NCBI GenBank assembly: GCA_024641135.1
Contig: JAHEDS010000016.1
Span: forward strand, 1-38,267
DNA from: Flavobacteriales bacterium
GTDB taxonomy: Bacteria; Bacteroidota; Bacteroidia; Flavobacteriales; Flavobacteriaceae
DNA length: 38,267 nucleotides
Reading direction: 5' to 3'
The stretch's first letter is position 1. Each line of letters starts with the position of its first letter. A program made the translations under genes and the position numbers. Of this stretch, positions 24,517-33,270 are shown in pieces. The notes beneath the pieces were generated by a model. It saw only the letters and a list, made by a program, of their open reading frames with translations. It was not told the DNA's origin and searched no databases.

Positions 24517-24590
24517 GGGCGTTTTAACACGCTTTTCGCTATATCTTTTTCTCGTGCCTCAAAAAAGGATGCCGCTGCAATCGTTAACGC
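24517..24590 (-). ncRNA. Candidate structured RNA or conserved flavobacterial intergenic element
   Basis: The minus strand reads GATTGCAGCGGCATCC, a CTTTTT...AAAAAG stem around GAGGCACGAG, then GATATAGCGAAAAGCG and a trailing GTTTTAACG segment. The pattern of GCAGCGG, a U/A stem and ATAGCGAAAAGCG recalls an element I have seen in flavobacterial intergenic regions, perhaps the Rfam flavo-1 RNA; I cannot confirm that here. It lies upstream of the helicase promoter on the same strand. Confidence 0.4.
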
Positions 24591-24906
24591 AATGATTTAA
24601 ATATTCAAATTTTCACCTTATAAGGCTGCATTGTTGTAGTTAATCGATTAAATGTTAGAAATATTATTTTTATTGATTACTTTAAATTAGTTCAAATTAA
24701 AATTTAGTACTTCCCTAAAAATAGCATTTTTATAATTTGAACAGTATCAAAAATTGAACGATTAAAGTAAGCCTCTTTTTTACTATCTATTTGACTTTAA
24801 TGGAATTATAGTACATTTTCTAAATTTAATAAGTGTAAATATTCAAAGGTTAATTATTACTGTTTGAATATTATTATAATTTTTAACCAATTAAAACCAA
24901 CCAATT
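24591..24906. other. AT-rich intergenic region before the beta-propeller lipoprotein gene
   Basis: About 315 bases of AT-rich sequence with no ORF of note and no clear hairpin. It probably holds the promoter of the plus-strand lipoprotein gene, but I see no exact TAnnTTTG box close to the start. Confidence 0.6.
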
Positions 24907-26652
24907 ATGAAAACAATTTTTAAGTTTACGCTTTTATGTTTAATTCTTTTTTCATTTTCCTGTAGCCAGGAAACTTTTGTCGACTCCACAGATAATTTGA
25001 ATTCTGCAAATGCCAAATCTAAAAAGGCAGTAAATTCTGTTTTGAAAACATTAGTCAAAGGCGCTGCCCTGCACGGAGCCAATGGTATTGACATTGGACC
25101 CGATGGCAATCTATATGTTGCAAGTGTTCTTGGTCTTGAAATTGTCGTGATGGACAAGCAAAATGGTAAGATTATTAAACGACTTGGTCAAGAAGTAGGG
25201 GTAAAGGGTCCTGATGATCTTGTGTTTGGACCAGATGGATCGCTCTACTGGACTAACATCCTACTTGGAACCGTAGGCAGATTAAAACCAGATGGGACAA
25301 CTTCTGAACAGTTTGTTGACCTTGGTGTTAACCCAATTACATTCTCACCTGAAGGACGTCTCTTTGTAGGACTTGATTTTCTTGGTGATGGCTTGTATGA
25401 GCTAGACCCCAATCTTATTGAGCCTCCACGACATATCATTGCATCCACTCCAGAAAACCCTTTTCCTCTTGGGTTTTTTAATGCCTTTGATTTTGGTCCG
25501 GACGGACTATTATACGGCCCTTTGTTTGCAGCGGGTATGGTAATAAAAGTAGATGTTGGAGGTCCTGGTGATCCTGTTTCTACAAATCCTTTTGTTGATG
25601 GAACGGCAGAAGTTGTAGCAGATGGTTTTCATAATCCGGCATCTGCGAAATTCGATCCGGATGGTCTTCTTACTGTATTAGATCAAACAGGTGAGGTCTT
25701 TAAGATAAATACTCAGACTGGCGAAAAAACATTGTTCCTTAACAACCTCGATCCAGGACTTGATAACATGGTCTTTGACACAGATGGTACCTTATATATG
25801 ACGAATAATGACTTCGGCTGGGTGGTCGAGATATTAAAAAGTGGACAACCACGCACTTTAAGCGGAGGTGGTATGATATTTCCTCAAGGATTGGCAGTTT
25901 TACCAGGATCGAACAATCAAGATGCGGTCTTTGTGGCTGATCAATATTATTTGAGACAATTTAATGGGAATAACGGCAGAGAGGGTAATAGTTATAAAGG
26001 CCCTTTAATTCCTGAAAGTGAGCTAACGCTCATTTCACCGATGAATATTTCGGCAGACGGAGAAAACCTAATCATTTCTTCATGGTTTGCTGGTGCTGTT
26101 CAGGTGTTTGACCCTCAAGCTGGTCAAGTCCTCGAGAATTATATAATGGGAGCTCCTATTGATGCCGTCCGGTGCAAGGATGATATTGTAGTATCAGATA
26201 TAGGTTTAGGTGGTGTGGTCTGGGCAAGTGACCATTCGATGATAGTTCCGATAGACAATACTAATGTATTTGCACCTGGTGGTTTGGCAACTGATGGTGA
26301 AACCGTATGGATGGCAGACTGGGGTACAGGTATTGTGTGGCAGATAGGTTTTGATGGCAAAACTCCACAAGCACCTGTTCCTGTTGCATCCGGTCTTTCT
26401 TTCCCTGAAGGATTGGCTTTTGATCTGGACGGTAGTTTATTAGTTATTGAGACAGGGACTTCTAGTCTATCCCGTATAGACTTAACTACTGGAGAAAAGA
26501 CGAAAGTTGTAGATGGTCTTGAACTTAGTGGTCCTGGTCTGGAAGGTTATCCCCCAACCTGGAGTTTTGATGGTGTGGACGTTGGTCTATCTGGTGATAT
26601 TTATATTTCAGGCGGCGGCAAGAATGTTATTTATCGCCTTAAGAATAATTAG
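24907..26652 (+). CDS. SMP-30/gluconolactonase-like beta-propeller lipoprotein
   Basis: A 581-residue exported protein with a lipoprotein signal (LLCLILFSFSC, Cys19, then SQET). The rest is a series of NHL/SMP-30-like propeller blades: GANGIDIGPDGNLYVASVLG, PDDLVFGPDGSLYWTNILLG, NAFDFGPDGLLYGPL, NPASAKFDPDGLLTVLD, DNMVFDTDGTLYMTNND, PQGLAVLPG, PEGLAFDLDGSLLVIETG. The repeated PDG(N/S)LY turns are typical. Such proteins are lactonases, streptogramin-lyase-like or binding proteins; I cannot tell which. GC content in three 60-base lines I counted is 40-42%, against 27% and 35% for two lines of the downstream gene, so recent transfer is possible. A hairpin terminator follows. Confidence 0.85.
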   Translation: MKTIFKFTLLCLILFSFSCSQETFVDSTDNLNSANAKSKKAVNSVLKTLVKGAALHGANGIDIGPDGNLYVASVLGLEIVVMDKQNGKIIKRLGQEVGVKGPDDLVFGPDGSLYWTNILLGTVGRLKPDGTTSEQFVDLGVNPITFSPEGRLFVGLDFLGDGLYELDPNLIEPPRHIIASTPENPFPLGFFNAFDFGPDGLLYGPLFAAGMVIKVDVGGPGDPVSTNPFVDGTAEVVADGFHNPASAKFDPDGLLTVLDQTGEVFKINTQTGEKTLFLNNLDPGLDNMVFDTDGTLYMTNNDFGWVVEILKSGQPRTLSGGGMIFPQGLAVLPGSNNQDAVFVADQYYLRQFNGNNGREGNSYKGPLIPESELTLISPMNISADGENLIISSWFAGAVQVFDPQAGQVLENYIMGAPIDAVRCKDDIVVSDIGLGGVVWASDHSMIVPIDNTNVFAPGGLATDGETVWMADWGTGIVWQIGFDGKTPQAPVPVASGLSFPEGLAFDLDGSLLVIETGTSSLSRIDLTTGEKTKVVDGLELSGPGLEGYPPTWSFDGVDVGLSGDIYISGGGKNVIYRLKNN

Positions 26653-26719
26653 AACTAATGAAGGTTATTGAAAAAGAAATTATTTATTTATAAAATTTTA
26701 AATAATAACCAACAACACT

Positions 26720-26777
26720 AAATCGGTAACTATTATTTGTCGTCCAAAAAGATGCACTAATTGTTGCCGATTTTTTT
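26720..26777 (+). terminator. Probable terminator after the propeller lipoprotein gene
   Basis: AAATCGGTAAC (26720-26730) pairs with GTTGCCGATTT (26763-26773) with one G-U pair and a 32-base loop, and is followed by a T-run overlapping the end of the M48 gene. Confidence 0.6.
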
Positions 26778-28008
26778 ATTTTCTTAAATTCTTAATCCTT
26801 TCTAATAATGTAGGATGCGAATAATGCATAAAAACATAAGCAGGGTGCGGTGTTAAATTACTTAAGCTATTTTTTGATAATTTTTTAAGTGAAGTTATTA
26901 AGGGTTCTGCTTTAAACGTATTTTTAGCATAGTTGTCTGCCTGATATTCAAATACTCTGGAAAAGTAATTCATTATCAAACCAGTTATTTCAGAAATTGG
27001 TGAATATAACAAACCAAAAGCAATTAATCCTATATGAAAACTTGGAATTTCAACACCAATAGCATTAGAAAGTAAAGGATTATTAATAAATAAAGATAAA
27101 ATATAAAGCGTTAATCCAGTGAGTAAAATAGAAGTAATTAAATTAAAAATAATGTGCTTCCTCTTGTAATGCCCAACTTCATGAGCTAACACAGCAACAA
27201 TTTCATCTTCATCTAAATCTTTTATTAATGTATCATAGAGCGTAACACGTTTTTCTCTTCCAAATCCAGAAAAATAGGCATTCGCTTTAGTGCTTCGTTT
27301 TGAACCATCAATCACAAATATTTTATCTAATTTAAAACCTACTTTTTCGGCATATTCAGATATACTATCTCGTAATTTTCCAGTTTCCAAAGGCGTTTGC
27401 TTATTAAATAATGGCACAATTAATCTTGAATAAAACATATTCGTGAATAGTGTAAAAACAGCAACTAAAGCCCATGCATATAACCAAAATTGTTTCCCAC
27501 TTATCTCATAAAACCAAATGATAAGTGCTAAAATACCGCCACCTAAAACAATCATCATCAACCATCCTTTCAATTTATCAAGGAAGAATGTTTTTATTGT
27601 GGTTTTATTAAAACCGAAACGCTCTTCAATAACAAAGGTGCTGTAATAAGAGAATGGAGTAGTTAGTAGATCACTTGCAATCATTATAATACCGAAGAAA
27701 ATTAAAGCAATTATTATAGGGTTTTTACTATAACTACGGGCAATAGTATCAACAAATTCAAAGCCATCCAGAAAAAGGAATCCTAAGGTTAAAATAATGG
27801 AAAATGTTGAGGTTATAATTCCAAATTTATAATTGGTTGCTTTATAATCTTGAGATTTTAAATATTCAGATTCATCATAGACATCTTTTAAGTCATTTGG
27901 CAAAACGTCTTTGTAATGTTTGGCATTTAATGCATCAATGATTTTATCAATTATAAAATTGATAACGATAATGGCGATTATAATGTAAAATAAAATTGTT
28001 GAAGTCAT
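26776..28008 (-). CDS. M48 family membrane metalloprotease (Ste24/CAAX prenyl protease 1-like)
   Basis: A 410-residue polytopic zinc protease of the Ste24 type. An N-terminal CAAX-protease extension with several helices (residues 5-22, 62-81, 95-112, 147-168, 175-195) precedes the catalytic part. There AHEVGHYKRKH (about 277-287) supplies HExxH, and EYQADNYAKN (about 350) supplies the third zinc ligand Glu. Just before it lies KANAYFSGFGREKRVTLYDT, the family's substrate-side segment. Bacteria lack CAAX prenylation, so the likely role is membrane-protein quality control. It begins 5 bases after the SpoU methyltransferase gene on the same strand and is probably co-transcribed. Confidence 0.93.
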   Translation of the reverse strand: MTSTILFYIIIAIIVINFIIDKIIDALNAKHYKDVLPNDLKDVYDESEYLKSQDYKATNYKFGIITSTFSIILTLGFLFLDGFEFVDTIARSYSKNPIIIALIFFGIIMIASDLLTTPFSYYSTFVIEERFGFNKTTIKTFFLDKLKGWLMMIVLGGGILALIIWFYEISGKQFWLYAWALVAVFTLFTNMFYSRLIVPLFNKQTPLETGKLRDSISEYAEKVGFKLDKIFVIDGSKRSTKANAYFSGFGREKRVTLYDTLIKDLDEDEIVAVLAHEVGHYKRKHIIFNLITSILLTGLTLYILSLFINNPLLSNAIGVEIPSFHIGLIAFGLLYSPISEITGLIMNYFSRVFEYQADNYAKNTFKAEPLITSLKKLSKNSLSNLTPHPAYVFMHYSHPTLLERIKNLRK

Positions 28009-28013
28009 ATATT

Positions 28014-28811
28014 TTATAGAAAATTTCGTTGTCTTTTAGCTTCAAAAATAAGGATTCCTGCTGCTACTGAAACATTCATGGAATCTATTTCACCCTGCAT
28101 TGGAATGATTATATTTTGAGTTGAGTTTATTAACCATTCATCGCTTAACCCGGTTGCTTCAGTTCCTACAATAATGGCGGTCGGTTTTGTAAAATCTTGT
28201 GTATTATAATTTACCGAGGCTTGTAAGGCTGCGCAGTAGATATTAATATGATTTGTTTTTAGAAAATTAATAATTTCTGAAGTACTGCCTGTTGCAATTT
28301 GTTTGGTGAAAACACAGCCTACACTCGACCTTATTATATTTGGATTGTATAAATCACTTTTAGGATTCGCTATGATTATCGCATCAACATTGGCGGCATC
28401 AGCTGTTCTTAAGATGGCACCAATATTACCGGGCTTTTCAGGGGCTTCGGCAACTAATATAAGTGGGTTTTTGGTTTTAAACTGTACTGTTTCTAAACCG
28501 TGATACTTATTTTTTGCTACAGCAATAATACCTTCGGTAGAGTCTCGATATGCCAATTTTTGAAAGACTTCTCTTGAAATTTCTATAAGATCTGTTTTTG
28601 GTGACAAAAGATTTATAATGTATTCTTCCGAAACTAATTCGGGCATAAACAAAACAGTTTCAATACTGTAGTTCCCTTTTATTGCTAATGATAATTCTCT
28701 TTGACCTTCAATTAAAAACAACCCCGATTTTTTGCGTTCTCGAGATTTGTCTTTTAACTGAACCAATTGTTTTATTAAAGGGTTTTGAAGACTTAAAATT
28801 TGCTTGTTCAT
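28014..28811 (-). CDS. SpoU/TrmH family RNA 2'-O-methyltransferase
   Basis: A 265-residue SPOUT methyltransferase that methylates the 2'-OH of a ribose in rRNA or tRNA with SAM. The N-terminal substrate-binding domain (about 1-90: NPLIKQLVQLKDKSRERKKS then GLFLIEGQREL) is of the RlmB/TsnR type. The catalytic half has motif 1 (EKPGNIGAILRTADAANVDA, with the essential Asn and Arg), motif 2 (IIVGTEATGLSDEW) and motif 3 (IPMQGEIDSMNVSVAAGI), which forms the SAM knot. I start it at the ATG at 28811; the frame is open to a TTG at 28823, inside the promoter box. The exact target nucleotide cannot be read from sequence. Confidence 0.93.
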   Translation of the reverse strand: MNKQILSLQNPLIKQLVQLKDKSRERKKSGLFLIEGQRELSLAIKGNYSIETVLFMPELVSEEYIINLLSPKTDLIEISREVFQKLAYRDSTEGIIAVAKNKYHGLETVQFKTKNPLILVAEAPEKPGNIGAILRTADAANVDAIIIANPKSDLYNPNIIRSSVGCVFTKQIATGSTSEIINFLKTNHINIYCAALQASVNYNTQDFTKPTAIIVGTEATGLSDEWLINSTQNIIIPMQGEIDSMNVSVAAGILIFEAKRQRNFL

Positions 28812-28820
28812 ATCAGTAGG

Positions 28821-28828
28821 CAAAAGTA
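28821..28828 (-). promoter_or_regulatory. Predicted -7 promoter box of the methyltransferase/M48 unit (TACTTTTG)
   Basis: TACTTTTG on the minus strand fits TAnnTTTG only 9 bases before the ATG at 28811, so the transcript would be almost leaderless. It argues against the upstream TTG start. Confidence 0.4.
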
Positions 28829-28856
28829 ATGTTTTATAATACTAGATTTAAATAAA

Positions 28857-28880
28857 AAAGCGAGCTAATTAGCTCGCTTT
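28857..28880 (-). terminator. Intrinsic terminator after the amidohydrolase pair
   Basis: AAAGCGAGCT (28857-28866) and AGCTCGCTTT (28871-28880) form a perfect 10-bp stem with loop AATT. On the minus strand a T-rich run (CTTTTTTATTT) follows, about 10 bases after the amidohydrolase stop. Confidence 0.9.
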
Positions 28881-28886
28881 CCATGA

Positions 28887-30191
28887 TTACTGATTTTTAT
28901 ATTTGTCTGAATAGCGTTTCCAGAGTTCTGTTTGATGTGTTTCTAAACTAATTTCCCGACCATTTATAAATGCATGTGTAAGCTTGTTGGTACGCATATC
29001 TAAAGCATCCCCTTCACTTATAAATAACGTCGCATCTTTACCAGTTTCTAAAGTGCCTAATTGTTTATCGATACCTAAAATTTTAGCAGTATTTGAGGTT
29101 ATGAGCTTTAAAGCTTCTTCTTTATCCATGCCTTGTCCTACAACTTGTCCAGCATAAAATGGGAGATTTCGGGTTTGAAAATTTGCGGGTTCGCCATTTT
29201 GAATGCCGACCAATACTCCAGCATCGGCTAAAAGTTTTGGATTTTTATAAGGCAAATCATAATCATCATCCTCTAGAGAAGGTAATTCATGAGTATCGGT
29301 TAATAAAACAGGTATATTGTTGTTTTTTAATAGATTAGCTACCTTGAATGCATGATAACCTCCAATAACAACCATGTTTTTTATATCATTAGCTTTTGCA
29401 AAATTTACGGCATCGGTAATTCCTTTTTCGTCATCCACATGAATATACAAATTTTCAGTGCCATTGAATAGACCTTCCATGGCTAAAAAAAGTAAATTTT
29501 TAACCGCCCGATTACCGTTTAGGTAAGCTTTACTTTCAGAAATAAAGTCTGCAACTTCTTTGATTTGGTCTGCGTAATCTGAGTTAGGTTTTAAACCACT
29601 TGGCTCTCCAAGCCACCGACGTCCTCTACTAAAACTACTTGGCCAGTTTAAATGTATTCCGTCGTTTGCTTTAATTGTGGCATCTTCCCAATTCCAGGCA
29701 TCTAATTGCATGATGGATGATTTTCCGGCAATACGTCCTCCGCCAGGAGCAACCTGTGCAATTAGTACGCCATTTGGACGCATGGATTCCACAACTTTAG
29801 ATTCTGCATTATAAGCAATTTGACTTCTAACATTTGGAATAAGGCCACCAATTTCAGATTTGTCACTAGAAGCCCTTACAGCATCGACTTCTATTAGACC
29901 TAATGATGTGTTTGTAGCTATAAATCCTGGGTAGACATCTTTTCCTTTTGCATCAATTACATCCATTGCTTGTAAAGTTATTGGTGTAGTATCAGCATTT
30001 CCGATCGTTTTGATTTTACCATCACTTATAACAATAATACTATTTTCAATTACAGTACCATTGCCAATATGGGCAGTTCCTCCCATAATAGCAATGTCTT
30101 TTGTTTGTTTATTAGCAGGTGTTTGTTGTGGCATGGCTATTGATGAACACAACATAACAAGTATTAATACTTTTATTTTTAAATATTTCAT
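28887..30191 (-). CDS. Amidohydrolase-family secreted protein lacking the HxH metal motif
   Basis: A 434-residue exported protein with an N-terminal signal (KVLILVMLCSSIAMPQQ). It has the composite beta-sandwich and TIM-barrel layout of imidazolonepropionase-like amidohydrolases: ENSIIVISDGKIKTIGNADT, VIDAKGKDVYPGF and, at the end, GIDKQLGTLETGKDATLFIS. After YPGF, where active members have a D-x-H-x-H metal site, the sequence is IATNTSLGL (residues 91-99), so both histidines are missing. Later histidines (YIHVDDEKG, GGYHAFKV, LTDTHELPS) are kept. It could be an inactive partner of the longer amidohydrolase encoded 12 bases upstream, or use a single metal. Both are probably co-transcribed. 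Confidence 0.88.
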   Translation of the reverse strand: MKYLKIKVLILVMLCSSIAMPQQTPANKQTKDIAIMGGTAHIGNGTVIENSIIVISDGKIKTIGNADTTPITLQAMDVIDAKGKDVYPGFIATNTSLGLIEVDAVRASSDKSEIGGLIPNVRSQIAYNAESKVVESMRPNGVLIAQVAPGGGRIAGKSSIMQLDAWNWEDATIKANDGIHLNWPSSFSRGRRWLGEPSGLKPNSDYADQIKEVADFISESKAYLNGNRAVKNLLFLAMEGLFNGTENLYIHVDDEKGITDAVNFAKANDIKNMVVIGGYHAFKVANLLKNNNIPVLLTDTHELPSLEDDDYDLPYKNPKLLADAGVLVGIQNGEPANFQTRNLPFYAGQVVGQGMDKEEALKLITSNTAKILGIDKQLGTLETGKDATLFISEGDALDMRTNKLTHAFINGREISLETHQTELWKRYSDKYKNQ

Positions 30192-30203
30192 TTTTTTAAG
30201 TTT

Positions 30204-33191
30204 TTAGTTGGTTTGATCAATAGTATCACAAGTCATTAATTCTTTTTCTTTTTTCTTAATAGGCTGAGTTTTTAGCCCTTTATTTTTTTCTTGTAACATC
30301 ATATTAATGAGTTCACTTTTCTCTTCTTTAATTTGTTCTCTTGCTTCAGAATCACGATTAAGATCAAAATAGGTTACACCTTCAATAATTGTTTTTTCCG
30401 CTTTTGAATAAACAGATAAAGGATGGCCATTCCAAAGGACTACGTCGGCATCTTTACCTACTTTTATACTACCAACACGGTTATCAAGATGAAGTAATTT
30501 TGCAGGATTCAAAGTCACCATTTTCCATGCATCTTCTTCTGAAACACCACCATATTTTACTGCTTTAGCCGCTTCTTGGTTTAAACGTCTGGACATTTCG
30601 GCGTCATCACTATTAATTGCGGTAACAATTCCAACATTGTGCATAATAGCGGCATTATAAGGTATAGCGTCGTTAACTTCAAATTTATAAGCCCACCAAT
30701 CGCTAAAGGTCGAAGCACCAACTCCATGAGCTTTCATTTTATCTGCTACTTTGTAGCCTTCAAGGATATGAGTGAATGTATTAATATTGAAATTGAATTG
30801 ATCGGCCACTTTCATTAGCATATTAATTTCACTTTGCACATAGGAATGGCAAGAAATAAAGCGCTCTTTGTTCAGAATTTCAGCTAAAACGTCTAATTCT
30901 ATATCTTTTCTGTAAGGCTTTCCACTTTTCTTAACAATATCATATTCTTTGGCTCTTGTAAAATAATCGACATATAATTGTTCAACACCCATTCTGGTTT
31001 GTGGAAATCTAACGCGTTCAATGTCTCCCCAGTTGGATTGCTTAACGTTTTCCCCTAAGGCAAACTTTATATATTTTGGACTGTTTTTATATATTAAATT
31101 TTCGGCAGACTCTCCCCATTTTAATTTAATAATGGCTGAGCGGCCACCAATTGGATTTGCAGAACCATGTAGTATTTGAACAGATGTTACCCCTCCTGCA
31201 AGATCACGGTAAATAGAAATAGCAGTGTCGTCAATAACATCTTCAATAGATACCTCGGCAGACGAATTTTGCCCGCCTTCGTTAATGGAAGAGGCTGCAA
31301 TATGGGAGTGTTCATCAATAATACCAGCTGTTAAATGCTTGCCAGAGGCATCAATAATTGTTGCACTTAAGGCTGAAAGGCCCTGACCAATTTTATCAAT
31401 TTTTCCATTTTTAATTAGCACATCGGTGTTTTCTAAAATACCATCTTCCTCATTAGTCCATACGGTTGCATTTTTGAATAATAAAGTTTCAGGTTTTGGA
31501 AGTTCTTTAAAACCATAAGCAACATTAGGATAGGTTACAGGAAGTACGGTTACAGTTTTGTCATCTTTATCATTTTTTTTGTCCTTTCCATCTTCAGATT
31601 CATTAGCCTTTTCTTGTTTTTTAGCGAAAAAGGACACCTCGTTTCCACTAGGGAAAGTTGCTTTTCCATTTAAGCTATTATCTTGAAATGTATTAGCTAC
31701 AATACGTATAAATTCTTGTTTGGTTGAATCTACCGTTGTCATAGCAATATTTACCCAATCGTTACTGTAAGATACTTTAGATCCACGGGTTTTTTCGTCA
31801 CTTGTAATTTCAGATTTTAACTTACTCAATTCACCTTTAAGGGACAGTTTGAAAGTTTCTCCAGCCAAATTAAATTCATAGTCACCTCTGATGTCTTTGG
31901 TGTTCATGTCTTCCAAAATAGTTTGTCTTCCTTGAACCCAGTTTTCATAAAGGGTTGTTTTTTCATCAAAAACATCACCTGAAGTGATTAAAAAGTTAGC
32001 ATAACTTCCATTTTTAAGTGAACCAATCATATTCGACTTACCTAGTAATTGAGCAGGCATTGTTGTTAAAGCTTCCAAGGCCTTTTCTTTGGAAAGACCA
32101 TATTTTATAGCTTTCATAAGATTGGATTTAAACTCTTTAGGTGATTTTAAGTCATGGGTTGTAAATGCAAAATTGATATTGTTGTCTGCAAAAACTTTGG
32201 GGTTTGATGGTTTTTGATTCCAGGCTCTCATATCGCCTAATGACAATACAGAACTTAAAAAAGAATCTTCGACATCATAAGCGTCCGGAAAATTTATGGG
32301 TAATATAAAGGATGCATTTGAAGCTTTAATATTGTCAATGCGTTCGTATTCGTCACCTCCACCTAATATGACATACTGAACATTACTTTCATCACCAACT
32401 TTATCGGCCCTTAAGTCATTGGCACGACTACCAGCTTCAAAAATCTGTACTAGCCCTTTATTTTTATTTAAAGCTTCCAGTGATAAATCTTTAGTTTTTG
32501 AATTTCCTTTTGAATACCAATCGGCATCAAGATACATTTGGCGTAATAAAGCCATACTTCCCATAATAGAACCTGGATAGGACTGATTGGATAGTACACT
32601 TTTGCTAAAAGAAAGATATTGCGCTGAATTTGGGTCTAGAACTCTCATTTCGTTGCCATCTTTACTATTTAAAGCAACAAGTAAACCGGTACCTCTTACA
32701 ATACCATCTTGTATATGAGTATTGACAACACCAAAACCAGCATTTAAAAAATCTTTGGCCGATTTTGTGTCAAAATCAAACTTGTCCATGGCATTATTTT
32801 CTGGCATCACATGATCATTCCAATAATAGCCTGTGCGAGTGGCATCATATTGAGCACTTCTACTACGCCCAGATTGCCTTTTAGGTTTTTCAATTCCAAA
32901 ATCGGAATACATGTCAATAAATGAAGGATAGATACTTTTTCCTAAAACATCAATTACATTGCTATTTTTTGGAATAGTAACGGAAGTACCTGTACTTACC
33001 ACTTTACCATCTTTAATCAATAAGGTACCATTTTCAATTATTTGCGTTGGTGTAACAAAAATTTTTGCATTTGTAAATGCTGTATAATTAGTATTGTTAG
33101 CTACGACACCATCATTTTTGGGGAAATAATCTTGTGCACTTAAGGTTAAAGTACACATAAGTGTAATTAATGCCAGATATTTTTTTATCAT
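30204..33191 (-). CDS. Double-domain amidohydrolase, secreted (N-domain degenerate, C-domain intact)
   Basis: A 995-residue exported protein, about twice the usual amidohydrolase length. After the signal (MIKKYLALITLMCTLTLSAQ) comes a first amidohydrolase-like domain (about 38-430), where the metal motif after YPSF is IDMYSDFGI (residues 91-99) and lacks HxH. A charged linker (GKDKKNDKDDKT, near 535) leads to a second domain (about 568-980) with an intact HSH (628-630, AGIIDEHSHIAAS), a His in SCHSYVQSE, a His in FTHILEGYK and the metal Asp region INSDDAEM. The closing GSIKVGKDADVVLWNGHPLS is typical. It is probably a periplasmic hydrolase of a cyclic amide or peptide-like substrate. The next gene encodes a third, degenerate copy. 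Confidence 0.9.
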   Translation of the reverse strand: MIKKYLALITLMCTLTLSAQDYFPKNDGVVANNTNYTAFTNAKIFVTPTQIIENGTLLIKDGKVVSTGTSVTIPKNSNVIDVLGKSIYPSFIDMYSDFGIEKPKRQSGRSRSAQYDATRTGYYWNDHVMPENNAMDKFDFDTKSAKDFLNAGFGVVNTHIQDGIVRGTGLLVALNSKDGNEMRVLDPNSAQYLSFSKSVLSNQSYPGSIMGSMALLRQMYLDADWYSKGNSKTKDLSLEALNKNKGLVQIFEAGSRANDLRADKVGDESNVQYVILGGGDEYERIDNIKASNASFILPINFPDAYDVEDSFLSSVLSLGDMRAWNQKPSNPKVFADNNINFAFTTHDLKSPKEFKSNLMKAIKYGLSKEKALEALTTMPAQLLGKSNMIGSLKNGSYANFLITSGDVFDEKTTLYENWVQGRQTILEDMNTKDIRGDYEFNLAGETFKLSLKGELSKLKSEITSDEKTRGSKVSYSNDWVNIAMTTVDSTKQEFIRIVANTFQDNSLNGKATFPSGNEVSFFAKKQEKANESEDGKDKKNDKDDKTVTVLPVTYPNVAYGFKELPKPETLLFKNATVWTNEEDGILENTDVLIKNGKIDKIGQGLSALSATIIDASGKHLTAGIIDEHSHIAASSINEGGQNSSAEVSIEDVIDDTAISIYRDLAGGVTSVQILHGSANPIGGRSAIIKLKWGESAENLIYKNSPKYIKFALGENVKQSNWGDIERVRFPQTRMGVEQLYVDYFTRAKEYDIVKKSGKPYRKDIELDVLAEILNKERFISCHSYVQSEINMLMKVADQFNFNINTFTHILEGYKVADKMKAHGVGASTFSDWWAYKFEVNDAIPYNAAIMHNVGIVTAINSDDAEMSRRLNQEAAKAVKYGGVSEEDAWKMVTLNPAKLLHLDNRVGSIKVGKDADVVLWNGHPLSVYSKAEKTIIEGVTYFDLNRDSEAREQIKEEKSELINMMLQEKNKGLKTQPIKKKEKELMTCDTIDQTN

Positions 33192-33270
33192 AAGAAAAAG
33201 GATTGAATTAGATTTTAAATATAAGTAAATCTCTTTTAGATTAACCCTTATATTATTTTATTTAAATCCA

